64,000 bases of DNA from Tetrahymena elliotti 4EA (GCA_000231825.2 JH720301.1:1474123-1538122); one strand, 5' to 3'. Positions 40,039-53,060 are shown, numbered from the stretch's first letter. Made by a program: numbers and translations. Notes: generated from the letters alone by a model not told the origin.

Positions 40039-40758
40039 TCATTCTTTAATTTCATCCAAAACCTTTTTGAATTCATCCAAGGTTTTGGCTGTTATTTTTT
40101 ACTTCAAAACGTTTTTTTTGTTATTCCATATTTCTATTTCTTCTTTTTCTCCTTACTTCTAGTAGACTACTTCTAGCCTACCTTACTTATCTTTTAGAGG
40201 AACACCTACAACTTCAGCACCAGGGAATCTCGATGAGATGGCCTTGCTAGCTAAGCCGTAAGAGTTTCTGAAACCTCACCCTTAGCAGTATCTAACTGTG
40301 AAAGTTAAGCCACAACTCTTTTTAGTAGGTTCTTTTTTTATACCCTTTTTAGTTGGTTCCTTTTCTTTTTTAGCAGGTTCTTTATCTTAGTTATCAGAAG
40401 TAGAATTATCCTCTTATTTGCTTTTACTTTAGCTTTTTTCCTTTTTGGTTTCTTGAGCCTTTCTTGTTTTATTCGGTAATTCTTAAGTGTCCTCCTTATT
40501 TTTCTTCTTGTATTCAACTAATTCTTTCTTGTATTTTTCAAGTTCCTTCTCTTCTATCAGTTGATATTTTTACATTTCTTCATCTGAAAGATTTTCAAAC
40601 ATCTCTTTTACCTTTTTTGCAATAGCACTCTATTTCATTTTAGGATCCTTTTATTTAAGCTTAACACTTGCCTCTTCAAAGTAATAGTAAAAGGCAGATT
40701 ATGGAGGTTATGGCTTTTAGATTTCTTTATTTGTTTCTTATTTTACTTTTTTACTCAT
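40039..40758 (-). CDS. HMG-box/selenoprotein H fusion with in-frame TGA (selenocysteine)
   Basis: One exon of 240 codons, ATG 40758 to TGA 40041-40039, encodes 239 residues if the internal TGA at 40278-40276 is read as selenocysteine 161. Residues about 10-80 are an HMG box (KPQPPQSAFYYYFEEAS, IAKKVKEMFENL). A Lys-rich linker with EPTKK repeats follows (about 85-150). Residues 150-239 are an Rdx/selenoprotein-H-like thioredoxin fold: beta strand LTFTVRYC, motif C158-Q-G-U161, helix GFRNSYGLASKAI, then RFPGAEVVGV, RLEVVY, IEIWNN and TLDEFKKVLDEI. Selenoprotein H is a nucleolar, DNA-binding redox protein in animals, so joining it to a DNA-bending HMG box is coherent. Conventional reading would stop at residue 160, in the middle of the conserved motif. 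Splicing out the TGA would need a 12-nt intron, which is unrealistic. A frameshift or sequencing error is not needed because the frame continues unbroken. Confidence 0.88.
40276..40278 (-). other. In-frame TGA read as selenocysteine
   Basis: This is codon 161 of the HMG/SelH gene, in the context TGC-TAA-GGG-TGA-GGT. It occupies the U of C-x-x-U. TGA is otherwise the only stop in this window. Confidence 0.85.
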
Positions 40759-41715
40759 GATTTTTTGTATTTATTTTGATATTAATTTTTATTCAAAGAT
40801 ATTTCAAAATTTTGTTTTTTAAATTAATCAAATTTTAGAGCCAATTTTTTATAATTTTTTGTAAACGAATCAATAAATAATTGGTATCAATTTTCAAATT
40901 TCATTTTTGAATTTAAAATGTTTTGTTTTAGATTAAAGTTATAAAAATTGATAAATTTGAATAAAATTGTTAAATTGCATCAAGATAATAATATTTTTTT
41001 TTTAGTCTTTTAAGAATAGAGGAGGTTTTAGATTGAATAAATAGTTTTACAGAAATTTCTTTTTTACTCAAAGCCCATCATTGAAGTAAAATATAGTAAT
41101 TAATCAAAGGCCACAAATAAGATACATAATTTTAAATAAAAATTTGAATTTTTGTTGTTTTAGCTCTACACTCAGTCATCAATAAAATTAGTAAAATTTT
41201 AATAAAAAATTATATATTAGATAGGATACATTCTTGTTTAGTTAAGTAAATAAAAAGTTTATTTTGTAATGAAAATAAAATTTTTTAAATTTATTAATTT
41301 AAATTTAGTATATTAGTAAAAATAAAAAATACTATCTTCATATTTATTATTGATTTTTCAAGTATTCTTTATTATAAACATCAAATAAAAAATTAAATAA
41401 AATCTTTGGGATTTTATAAATAATTTGTGAATGTTAAGATATTTTTGAAATAGTCAACCTTTTAAAATTTAAAATATTTAATTTGAATAACTAGAAATAC
41501 CAAAAGTTTTAGATATTTTATTTGATGTAAATTTATGGCAAAAAAAAATATGAATAAATTTTTCAGATTTGAAAAATAAGTTATAAATTTAGAGATGATT
41601 TTATTTAAAAAATAAAAAGAAATATTTTTAGATATTATTAATTAACTATTTAAACAATAAGATAAAATTAGAATCAAATAAATTTTAAAAAGCAAGTAAA
41701 TTATTAATGAATAAT
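40759..41715. other. Intergenic, AT-rich
   Basis: This spacer of nearly 1 kb lies between the HMG/SelH start and the end of the Q/N-rich gene, both minus strand. No supported feature. Confidence 0.6.
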
Positions 41716-44700
41716 TCATATTTTATATGATAAATCTTTACTTGGCTTAACAGGATTTTATAGAAAAGGTTTCTTTTATTTAAGGTCATTGTATAGTTTT
41801 TCAAAAGTTTTATTTTTTTTATGTTATGGCTGGATATGAAGGCCTGATTGATAAGAAAAAGGTCTATTTTCATTACTCTCTCCTTTCACATTATTTTTAT
41901 TTAGACTACTTAATTGTCTATTCAAGTTTTATTCATTTTTTTATAAGTTAAGTTCGTCAATTAATGAATCATCTTAAATGTAATCACTATCTCTTTACTA
42001 CTTTTAGACTTGAGTTTATATATTTTCTTCTTCATTTTCATCACTAGAGAAACTATTGATAATATTTTGTAAAGCTCTTTTCATTGAAATTGTTCTATTA
42101 TTTGAAGGCTTTTATGAGAGTAAGTGAGATAAAGAATCATATGCTACTTAATTTTGATCTTAATACTTCAACAATCTATCAGTTTTACTACAATTCAATT
42201 AAACTTAAGAAGGAGAAATATCTCTAGAGCTCTTAAGAGGGAGTCTACTATTATCTTTTGACTATTATTCATAGCTTTCATTTTAAATTCCTCCTAAACT
42301 TTAATGATTGCTAATTTACTTTCTTAAATTAGAATAGAAATCATTATTACTAAATTTGTTTTTATCATTTTATTTAACCTCTTAATTTTATCTACTAAAT
42401 GAGAGATGATTGCAATTACTAGATTTTAGCTCAAAGCTATCTTTTTTATATAATCTCGAAGAGTTGGCCATTTACTTATTTTACTAATCCTTAAATGAAA
42501 TATTTAATGCCTTACTTTATACCCTTTCTCTAGGACTACTATCTTGTTGATAATTTACTGATTGTTCTTTTTCACTCTTTTATAAATTTTTTCTATGATT
42601 TTCTAAAAAGGTGTTGAATGTATATGGCTTAGATGATGTTTACTAAGTACTCTATTATGCATTTTAATTTTTAGGGATATCATTTTAAACAGAATTCTTT
42701 TTAAAATGCTTATTGAAAATAGTATTTTAATTTATGATTCTATTTTCTTCTTCTGATTTATTATGTTTACGTACTTTCGAAGAAGACTGATTATTGGAGT
42801 GTATTCTACTTCTTTCTTAATCATTGCTATTTATTGCTGCATTACTGAAATTAAGCTTAGAATCATTTAAGTTTTTATTATTTTTATTTGAGATGGGAGA
42901 ATTTGATTCTTTATTCTATTTCTTATTAATTGAAATATTTTTAGATTTAGAATTATAATTATTTTTATCATCATTTTATCCCAAGATCTCAACTTCATCA
43001 TTCTCATGCTACTCTTCCTTGCTTATAGTGTGATTTTTTTTGCTATCAACTTATAAGGTTTTAAGTAGTTAAACTGAGTCTTAAGTCTATTTATGTATCA
43101 TACTATTCAAATATGTGTTGTTCATATGAGAACTTATCGAACTTTTATTTTTACTAGTAAAAGAACCCTTCTTCAAAAAGTTGCTATTATCAAGTCTGTT
43201 TATGAATTTTTAAGGTTGTTATTTAGATATTTATCCTGGGATATTGTTTTTAAATACTGTCTGGTTAGTTAAGTCATCGAAAATTGATCTTTTTTCTGCA
43301 TCTTGTTAATTTTGGCTAGAATGCTATAATTACCATCCGCTTTTAACTGAAAAATTTAAATTAGAATTTTGAGAGTCATCTCTTTGCTTTGTATTGCTTG
43401 AATAATGATGGCGTGATGTTAAAAATAAATTTTTCACTATCTCATCCTTACAATTTTCTAAAACAGGGCTGCCTATACCAGATTTATTAGAATTGATACC
43501 CAACTTCTTATCTGAATGGAATGAATCAAAATTCAATTCTTTTTATTTTAAAATTAATATTAAAAATTTCAAATAAGTTAAAAACAAAAATTTTACTTTT
43601 CTTTGAAGAGTTAGATAACACTTCTTAGAGTTTAGAATTGTTTTTTAAAACTTTAGAATTAGAATCCAAGTTTTCAATCTTTATTTTTTTAGAAGAAGAC
43701 CCTTTTGGACTGATTAAATTCAATCTATTTTTTATAATTTGCAATAATAATAAATAATTAATTCCACATTATGTTTAAGCTTAAATTTGCAAAAGAATAA
43801 AGTTAATTTACAGATCTTGTTTTGGTGAAGTTGAGATGTAACCAAAGTTGAGGTATCCACCAGATTTTCTAAATAATTAAGATTTAATTAAAAAAATTAA
43901 TTTTAATGCAAATAATATCTTACTTAGAACTAGATTCGAATTTTTATGAAACTTAAGAAATATTTTTTAGATTATTCATGCATTATGTGTTTGGAGATTT
44001 CATCTTAGTTTGGGCTTAGTTGATATATTGTTCTTAGTTTTCTTTATTATCTTTTGATGAAGAGCAGTAGTTATTTACAAGAGGATCTGTTTTCTTTTTC
44101 TCACAGGATAATTTCAAATAATTTTAAGTAGTGCTTTCATCTTCATTTTATTTGTTTTAGACTATATTCTCTTTGTTTATTTGCAACTACTTTTCTTAAA
44201 TGATATTTTTATTTTTCTCTGAAGATATATTATCTTTATTCTGACTATCAGTTTCATTCTTTTTGTTTAAAATATTTGTGTCCTCTTTAGCAGCTTTTAA
44301 GGGTTACTTAGGGCTTTCATATTTTTCTTTTAAATTTTCCTCTTTATCTTTTGTTTAAGAATTTGTTTTAGAACTTTCATTTTTGTCTCCTGATTGATTA
44401 CACTTTTAAGAGCCTGGATTGGTACTGTTATATTAACTTTCCTCATTTTGTATTATTAAATCAATCTTTGATTAAATTCTTTCATTCATGAACTCTTCTG
44501 TCAAAAGAATAACAGATGGTTTTATTCCAGTATATATTTAATTATTTCTCATTACAGAAGGTATTATAGTTAAAGCTGGTGCATTTTGTTAGACAAAACC
44601 ATCTATTAAATAATAATTATTTTTTTTATATGGGATATATTCAAAGACTCTGTTTTTAAAATTTTAAACTGGTAAGTTAAGTGAAGGATCATGCAAATGC

Positions 44701-46619
44701 ATGTGGATTGATAAACGATAAAATTATTCTATGAATTCTAATAACTCGCTTGATTCATAAAGTTCCTATAAATACTGCTTAAAATCTTCTTGGTTTTGTT
44801 CGAAAAATAATGTTTCTCTAAAAATATTCATTTTTTTAACTTTTTATGACGAGCCTGAAGATCCTTCTTACTCTTCATAGTCTTCCTCTTCATCAATATA
44901 ATCAGATTTCTAATTTTGAAATTCTGAAAAATACTAATGACCAACTATTTTATCAGCTTATGATTTAAATTTTGAAATGATAGCTGCAACTTTTGGATGA
45001 TCAATATCAGCAACAACCTTAAATATGTCATTATTATAATCTTAGTAAAGCTTAGATAGATTCTATTCATAAACCTTGGCATGCTTTTTATCTAGTTAAA
45101 GTAAATCCATAACTTTAGAGTTAGTTTCCTTAATGTGATTTTTAGAAACTTCATGAATTATTATAAATAAATCTTAAAGCAAATTCGTCAGAATTAAAGG
45201 ATTCTCAAAAAAATTAATAAAAGTATTTGCTACTCCATCAGTTACCAAGCTTTCCCATTTAGTTTTAAATTCAGAAGGAAGAAGGTGTTAGGAAGAAGTA
45301 TTATTTTGGTTTTTACCATTCAAAGCTAAATTTTCTTGTGCTTACTTTAATGCATTGTTAACCTTAATATTTTCCTTTTGTAAACGATTTAAGTCATCTA
45401 AAACCTTTTCAATTTATTCATTTTAATCTTATATTTTGTTTTTTTTCTCATCTATTTAAGACTGAAGCTATTTCTCTTATTCTCTAAATGTTTTTTCCTT
45501 CGAATCTAACTCCTACTCTAAGGTTTTAAGCTATTCTCTAAGTCTCTCAATTTCCAAAATATTTTGATCATTAATTCTTTTCTCTATAAATATGTTAGAA
45601 ATATCTTCTGTTTGGCTCTCTTTTGTATCTTTTTATACTAATATTCCTTATTAATTATTCATCAATTAACTTTTCTTTTCAAAATGCTTTATTTATTCTA
45701 TTTTTTCAGCTCTATCTTTGATGTTATTTATTTTATCTGATATACGCTTGAGAGAATTATTCTATCTAGACTAAAGCTATTATTACGACTAAAGAAGAGA
45801 ATTACCATATTCTTTTTGTGAACCTCTTGGTATATTTTGCTATTATTATATATTATATCCATGCTAGTTTAGACCACTATTATTCAAACTTCCAACACCA
45901 TTATATGATCTATTTGACTCACAGCCTTACTATTGCTAGGCTATCAATGTTTTAGAATAAACTGAAGTATTTTAATTGAATGATTAGTTGATGCTTTTAT
46001 CAAATTAGTTTAAATAATTTTAATTATTATCCTAATCTCCTGAAATGTCTTCTTCTTATGAGATGTAATGGTTTCTATTTGAATCACTTAATTAACCTTT
46101 TACATGAGATGTCAAGCTAGTATTCTACTAAAATACATTTTAATTATAATTTGCTTTTACTCTGGTTTAAGAAGTTTGTCTTTAATTTTCATTAAAATAT
46201 CCTTTTTAATTAGCAAATGCTTTAAATTAATCTGAATTATACTAGTCCTATGACATAGAGGTGTGATTATATTATTAATTATTATGATTATTATATTGTT
46301 CATTATGTTCATTTAAAATAGATATTTGTGAAGATTGCTGCTACTATTATATTCCTATACCACTTGTCACTCCAAAGTATTTTTTCTATACAGTTGGACT
46401 TTTTAATTCTTAAAAATTTTTTTTAAGTCTCTTCATTTCTGTAATCAAATCCTTTTATTAAGGATCCCTAGCATCTTTTAAGGTGTTGCTACTACTATTA
46501 TGACCATTAATTTGATTTATAAAAGTATTATGGGCTATAGCATTAGTAACACCTTATGAGCTATGATATGAAGTATTGGCAACCCTTTCAGAAGACTTTC
46601 CTCTAGAGCTTTAGCTCAT
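41716..46619 (-). CDS. Long Q/N-rich coiled-coil protein, unknown function
   Basis: Four exons (43924-46619, 43812-43868, 43597-43724, 41716-43538) add up to exactly 1,568 codons. The N-terminal 280 residues are rich in Gln, Asn, Ser and Tyr (many TAA/TAG codons). A coiled coil runs from about residue 290 to 425 (ISDKINNIKDRAEKIEQ, NILEIERLREQLKTLEQELD). Next comes a more ordered segment with hydrophobic spacing (KWESLVTDGVANTFINFFEN, HPKVAAIISKFKSQADKIVG), then an acidic stretch near residue 580 (DEEEDYEEQEGSSGSS). A second folded part (LSIHMHLHDPSLNLP, KPSVILLTEEFMNERI) is followed by about 900 disordered Ser/Asn/Lys-rich residues. I do not recognise a catalytic or binding domain. The layout suggests a scaffold, perhaps of the cortex, centrosome or an RNP granule; that is inference only. 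Confidence 0.85.
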
Positions 46620-47337
46620 TTTGATTAGTATAAAGCTAGATTTATTTTTTTTAATAGTTTGTTATTTTTTGATACTTATTTGAATTGAATTTATATTAAA
46701 ATTTAAGGCTGCTTATTAATAGAATCAATTAGTAAAACAAGCTTATACAAACAAAAAATACTCTGCCTATTTACTTTTTTGAATTTGATTTATCTTGACA
46801 ATTCAAATTAAAGGTTGTGATAAACACAATCTTTTGGAACTAAAACGTTAATAAATCCGTCTTATTTTCATTATTGTTTAAAATTCTTTCTTCTTATTTT
46901 AAATATTATTAAAGTTTTTTCATAAAATAATTTTTTTGGTTTGAGCTTTTCTTTTACAAAATATTTCTGAAATTTTCTAAATTTATTTAAAAAAAGGTAT
47001 TATTTTAAATTTATTCTTTGCTATTTCATAAGTAGATATAGTTATTAAAAAAAATAAGATTATATGGCTATAAACTCCAAAGTAGTAAATAAGATAATAA
47101 ATACACTATTAAAGGAGACATAAAATAATTTAGAGGGCTGAGAGTATTAGTATTCTAATAATTCATACTTTTTGAATTGCTGAAAAAAGATACAAATTAG
47201 TGTGTTATAAGAGAGCTATTGAGTCAAATAAGATAAATAAAAAGAATAAATTCATACAATAAATAATTAACTAATTTGAAAAAATTATTTATAGATTCAT
47301 TCAATATTTACCATTATTAGACACTATATAAAATTAA
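46620..47337. other. Divergent promoter region
   Basis: This 0.7 kb AT-rich region separates the starts of the Q/N-rich gene (-) and the propeller/coiled-coil gene (+). It should carry both promoters. No gene is seen. Confidence 0.6.
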
Positions 47338-50235
47338 ATGGAGAACAACCTTTTAGAAGCAAGACTAAATAAGATCTTATAAGATAAAAAGTTTAGCAAA
47401 TTAAATAATAGCTTAGACAAGCATCTCAACAAAGAAACAGGCATTTTTATTAAGGACTACTTTTTAGTCTTAGAGTATGAATCTGTAGATGAAAAGAAAA
47501 TTGAAAGCAAAAAGAAAGACATTTTAGATAATTAAATGCATGATCATATTGAAAAAGATGATAAATCTGTCTAATATTTTGCACTTTATCTCTGGATTTT
47601 TAACTTGACTGCTGGTTAGTTCTTAGAAAATAATGAAAATAATATAGCAACTAGAATACCAGTAAATTTACAAAGTTATAATTAGTTCAATGCATAAGAT
47701 TAGCAAATACAATCTGCTTAAAGTATAATTAATAATTTAGGTAATGTCTTTTGCATGTCATCAAAGATTGGAGAGCAATCTCTTTAAATTATAAATAGCA
47801 ACATAGATGAAAATTAAATTGCAATTTACTCAGAAAAATAAATTTTTGTTGGACATGTTGAAAGCATCATAAATTCTTGCTTTAATTAGTAAAAACCAGA
47901 AACTCAATAAGCTTTAACTATGTATAGAGTTTAGCTATTTATTTAAAAGTACACTCCTAGTATTTTAAGTATTAAATTCCACAAATTATCACCTCATCAT
48001 TTAGCAGTACTTTTAGAGGATTAATACTTTTGTGTTTATAATCTACAATCAAGTCTCTCTTATCAAGAGGTTTAGTTTAATCTTTAATAAATTCCGCGCT
48101 TTGGTAGAAACGAAGAGTATAATTATTAAGAAAAAGATAAAGTTTAGTTTGTAGATTTTGAGTTTGGTGGAAACTCCTTTTTCACTAACTAGACCAAATC
48201 TAATTTATAAATTCTTTCTGATTTTGATTTTCTGTCAGTCTATTTCTTGACTGAAGATGGTGAAATCTACTACTAATCTCCATTTTTAGTTAAAGACATG
48301 AGAATTAACAGATAATTAATTGAAGAGCTTAAAAATTATCTTATTCAAGAATTGAAATTAGTAGAGAAGTATGAGCTTATCTAAGAAAAGCAATAGTTGT
48401 AAGTTATTTATTTATTTATTTATTCATTCATAAAATCAATCTATTTGTTTTGAGTTTAACTAATTCATATTTAAAAATTCTTCAGAAATGATTTTAGTTG
48501 TGTGATTAAAATTTATTTTTAAATATAAATAAATAGGCTAAAGTCTTATTTAGACTTAATAGAAGAAATCGAGACTAGAGATTTGATTAGTGAGTGTGAA
48601 TAACCCACCAAATTGTCCTAAATTGTAACTAATGATCATAAATCTGTTACATAGGAAGTTCCTATTTTTAATAGTATTAGTATGCAAGATTTGCAGAAAA
48701 ATGACTTCTAAATTTAATTAAGATATGTACCTATTGAATAAAATAACTAAGATGATGAGCAATTAGAAAGTAACTCACACTCTTAGTTAAAATAAACCAC
48801 TTTTGGAACAAAATCTACTCATCAAGTTTTTTCTAAATCCTTAATGGATAGATTTACTAGAAATACCAAGAACCAAATTATGTTTAGAAAATATTGCAAG
48901 CTTTACAAAGTAGAGACAAATGGATAGCTTCATGTTTTTATTTTAACAAAATAAATTGGCAATAAGACTTATTCAACTGTATCTTCTCGTTTTAGTCCTC
49001 TCCCTGTCATGCCCACTCACACTGTTCAAGACTTTTATTAATTTTCTCTTATTAAAGGAGAAAAGGCACATCTTGGTTGCCCTTTAAGCTCTCATGTTAA
49101 TTATACTGGAAGTTAACTAAGAAAGAATATTTATGAATATAAGTAAAATTAATTTGCTAGACTCTGCTCAAAAGCAATAGATACATAGTCATTAGGTAGT
49201 ATTTGTTTCTAATTAATGAATAGAGTTTATTCGATTAATTTTAGATGGATTTAAAATTTAATAGTAACAAACTTATCTGATCCCAAAGTATTTAATGATG
49301 AAGAATTATCTAAAAGTGAATTAAGAATTTTAGTTGACTCTGAATAAATTGATAGCTAAGACAAACTAGATGCATGTAAATTGACAGATTTATCTTATTA
49401 TTGTCTATCAGAAAAAGAAAGAATGCTAATTGCATTCATTCCATCTGATTAATCACAGAAATCATAAAACTTTAGATTAAAGTGCTTTACTTTAGACTTT
49501 TTGTCAAATTACATTCAAATCCAAAAGAGTGCTAAATTAATTTCTGAGACTCTACATAAAATGGTTAAGGCATAATTAGAACCAGAAAACTCTAGTATAA
49601 ACCCAAACCTAAATAAAGAGCTTGCTAAAAACGATGCTTAACTTCAAGATATTGCAGACAAAGATAGCAAAACTGACCTTGATCTCTTTTAAAAATAAGT
49701 AACAGCATACCTAAAAAAGCATGAAGAAGTATTACAATAAAATATTTAGTAGATACAAAGTAAATATCAAGAGGTATTAAAGAAAAAAGAAGAGCTCCAA
49801 AAAACAAAAGAAAAAACAGAAACACAATTCTATGAAATAATTGAAAATAAGAAAAACTAATTATTAAAAAGCAAACAAAATATTGAAAACAAGAATAAGT
49901 CAATCAACTAAAAGATTTAAGAAATAGCCTAAATTTTAAAGAACCCATAAGCATAAGTTTAATTGGGCAAAGTTCCAGAAGCTGAAATTACATTTAATGG
50001 AAAGTATGAAGAACAAACCTAGATTTATTACAATAAACTCAAAGAAATTGAAGAATAATATCATAAATACTACAAAAATAGAAGTGAATTTTTCGATTCT
50101 TTAGGTGACCAATGCAACAATGCATTAAAAATTGATTCTAGCACTTTAAATATGATTAATGAAACTAGAGCTAAGTTAAGAAAGCACATGCAAATCCTAG
50201 ATAATTAGATTGCTTCTTCTAATCAAGATGACTGA
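47338..50235 (+). CDS. Propeller plus coiled-coil protein, Nup88-like candidate
   Basis: Two exons (47338-48398, 48537-50235) give 919 residues. Roughly residues 1-650 are rich in short beta strands spaced as in a beta-propeller (for example KFHKLSPHHLAVLLEDQYF, DSEQIDSQDK loops, RMLIAFIPSDQ). Residues about 715-915 are a strong coiled coil (KHEEVLQQNIQQIQSKYQEV, KEEQTQIYYNKLKEIEEQ-type heptads, ending RAKLRKHMQILDNQ). A propeller followed by a C-terminal coiled coil is the layout of nucleoporin Nup88/Nup82, which docks Nup214 and Nup62 on the cytoplasmic face of the pore. The length is similar. I cannot show residue-level homology, so this name is tentative; another propeller/coiled-coil trafficking protein is possible. 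The intron opens with an ATTT repeat. Confidence 0.8.
48405..48425. repeat. ATTT tetranucleotide run inside an intron
   Basis: About five TTTA units follow the 5' splice site of the only intron of the Nup88-like gene. Confidence 0.8.
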
Positions 50236-50840
50236 GAAGCAACCAAAAAAAATTTTAAAAGATTTAAAATTAATTTATATACTTTATATCAGTTGATTAA
50301 TCCAATCTTTATTTTATTTTTACTCTCACCATTAATTCTTTCTTTATGTATTCCAAAAATTATTTTTGCTTCATGTAATTTTATTTTACTGCTTTTTTAT
50401 ATTAGTTCAGATTGTTATTTTCGTTTAAAAATAATTTTTGAATAAGAAGAAGATTGGTCAAAAACCACAATTTAAAATTAAGCAATTTATTTTTTTAAAA
50501 GTAAAAGAATGAAGAAGATAATCTAATTTTAATTTCATTAATTTATTATAATTAAGTAAATCTATTGAGATACTACTTGCATATTTTTAGGAGTAAAATA
50601 TTTTTTACATTAAAAATACTTGTTACTTCATTTAACGTTATTAAGTTTATAATTATTGCCTTTTTCAGTAAACTTTTATATAATACTCTGTTGAATTCTG
50701 GTATCTTAGACTAAAAAATTCAGATTTATATTCTGAAATTACCAAATTAAAATCACAAAAGATATAATTAAAAAAATTATAAAAATAGAACAAAACATTG
50801 TTTTTTAGAATTCACTTAAAAATTTTTGAAAAGTAAGTAA
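50236..50840. other. Intergenic, AT-rich
   Basis: This 0.6 kb stretch lies between two co-oriented plus-strand genes. No supported feature. Confidence 0.6.
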
Positions 50841-51833
50841 ATGTGTGAAAAATTTATCTTCAAAAATAAAGAGGAAGAGTTTTATATTGAGGAAATTCAT
50901 AATGGGGATGTAGAAACTATTGTAGAATTTCAAAAGCATTTAGCTATTGACAGTGAAGGAGTTTAGTTGAATGAAGAATTTGTGAGAACTGCTACAAAGT
51001 TTATTTTAGATAATCCTGAATATGGAATTCATTTCATCATAAGAACATTAGCTCCTCCATAATAAAGTGTTTCTTTTGCTCTTTTATGCCCTGAATTAGA
51101 TTTATATACAAATAAACCTATTTGGTGGTATAATTCTGTTTTTACAGAAAAATCTTTCAGGAGAAGAGGGTTTTTCAAAGTTATGCATGATTTTATTTAA
51201 AGTTGGGTAGGCGAGTGTAAAATCAAACTTTATGCAGACGAGGACAATGGAGGGGCTTTGTAGTGCTATAATAAGCTAGGTTTAAAAGATACCAATGAAA
51301 TATTTGTGGAAATTGATTTCTTTTTCAGTAAGGAGTAAATAAACTTTGAAAGAAATTAGGAAATTTATAAATTCAGTATTGGCTAAGCAAATGAAGGAGA
51401 TTTAATATTCAATTCTTTCAACAAATTTATTTCAATATGTAATAAAGATCTTCTTGATAAAAAGGATGGAGTATCCTCTATTATCAAGAATATTAAATCC
51501 GGAGGTATAATCTTAATTAAAGAGGTAAAAAAGACATAAAATTAAGAAGAGCTAATAGGTTTAGCTGTTTTTGGCTATGAATATAGTGAATGGAAGAAAG
51601 GACATAATATAATCATCACAGACATGAGACTCTCTGAAATTATATTAAATGATTAAACAAAAACATAGTAAATAATCTAAAACTTAGTCACTTATCTAAA
51701 AAATGAATAAGTTGAGCTTGAAGCTTCTGTGTAAAGCATTAGATTTATTGTTGATAGAAAAAATTAAAAATCCATAGATCTTTTAATTAGCTCTAAGCTC
51801 TAGGTTTCCCATTACATAATACTTTCAAATTGA
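50841..51833 (+). CDS. GNAT-family N-acetyltransferase
   Basis: A single exon encodes 330 residues. The N-terminal half is a GNAT fold: IWWYNSVFTEKSFRRRGFF (about residues 92-110) carries the V-x-x-x-x-R-x-x-G-x-A/F acetyl-CoA loop, and KLYADEDNGGALQCYNKLGL is the motif B segment with N-x-x-A-x-x-x-Y-x-K-x-G-F/L. These fix acetyl-CoA and the catalytic tail. The C-terminal half (FSIGQANEGDLIFNSFNKFI and following) may be a second, weaker GNAT-like lobe, as in some two-domain members. The acceptor (small amine, amino acid or protein) cannot be told from sequence. There is no signal peptide and no intron. Confidence 0.85.
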
Positions 51834-53060
51834 ATATTAATTTTAAAATAAATTAAAAAGAAATAATATTTTATTGTTTTTTAAGAAATAGTGTAAATTC
51901 ATAAATATTTTACAAAATAATTAATAATTGAATAACATCATAAGTTAGAATATTTAATTAACTGTTTAGAAAGAATAAAAAATTATTATATAAGACTATA
52001 TCAAATTTATTGTTCTAAAAAAGAGATATATTATTAATAAAAAAATATGCTCAAATATGTATTAGTAAATAGACCAAAATTTTAAAAATATAATATTAAT
52101 ATCATTTATATAAATACACTAGATATTTGACCACCTGATAAAATCAAAATTTTCCTTAAAAATAGTAAACAAGTTAAAAAAAAATGTGAAATAATAATCT
52201 ACAGTTCAGTTAATAATTTCTTCAGGTTTTTTATTGATTATTTTTTTGAAATTATTATTACTTTTTATTTATTTTTTCCATTCCTATTTAATATATTTTA
52301 TTTTTTAAATAGAAATATTAAATTATTTATTTATTGTTATACAGATGCAATTTATAAATAGATAAATATTATCGAAAATTGAAGTTTAGTTTTTTTAAAT
52401 TAATGAATTGAAATAGGAATTGAAGTTAGTTAAAATATGTTTACTCTAAATTCTAATAAATCCAATAGAAGATTCTTATTAAATAATTATTATTATCATA
52501 CTCAGAATTTAGGTTTTAAAAATAAATAATTTATTTATGAAATGTCATTGAAATTAGTTAATGAGAAACAAAAATAAATTAGTGCAAAGGAGAAAAATAA
52601 TAAATCATTGAATAAATTCCACGTAATAAAACGAAATATACAAGGGATGGATTATATTTTGATTGAATTTTATGAATCAATTAATAATAAGCAAAAAAGA
52701 AAGAAACTGAAGATATATCAAAAATAAATAAAATGAATGCTTGCTATTTATTTTAATATAAAATCAATAAATTTTGAGTTGAGAGTGTGTTTGTTTATTT
52801 AGAAACAAAATGATGAATAATATTGAATAAAAGAATGCATTATATTATACAATGAAGAATGAATGCCTTATGGCTATTTAGACAATTATTTAATGTTAAA
52901 ATGAATGAGTGAGTTGAATTAGTAATTTCAAAAATAAAGTAATAATAAAAACTGAGCTTGCTTATATCTTAAAATAATTGTTAAAATTTTAATTATTATC
53001 AATATTTAGATATTTTTAAAAATATAAAAGTAATTAATTCATCCATTCTTTAGCAGCAAA
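51834..53060. other. Intergenic, AT-rich
   Basis: This 1.2 kb stretch precedes ERGIC3 on the plus strand. GAATGAATGA-like short repeats occur near 52,740-52,920. No gene is seen. Confidence 0.6.

Noticed and set aside
40039..40275. Treating the SelH part as a separate gene or as 3' UTR
   Set aside because: The frame is continuous across the TGA, has no ATG at a sensible place, and the split would fall inside the conserved C-x-x-U motif.
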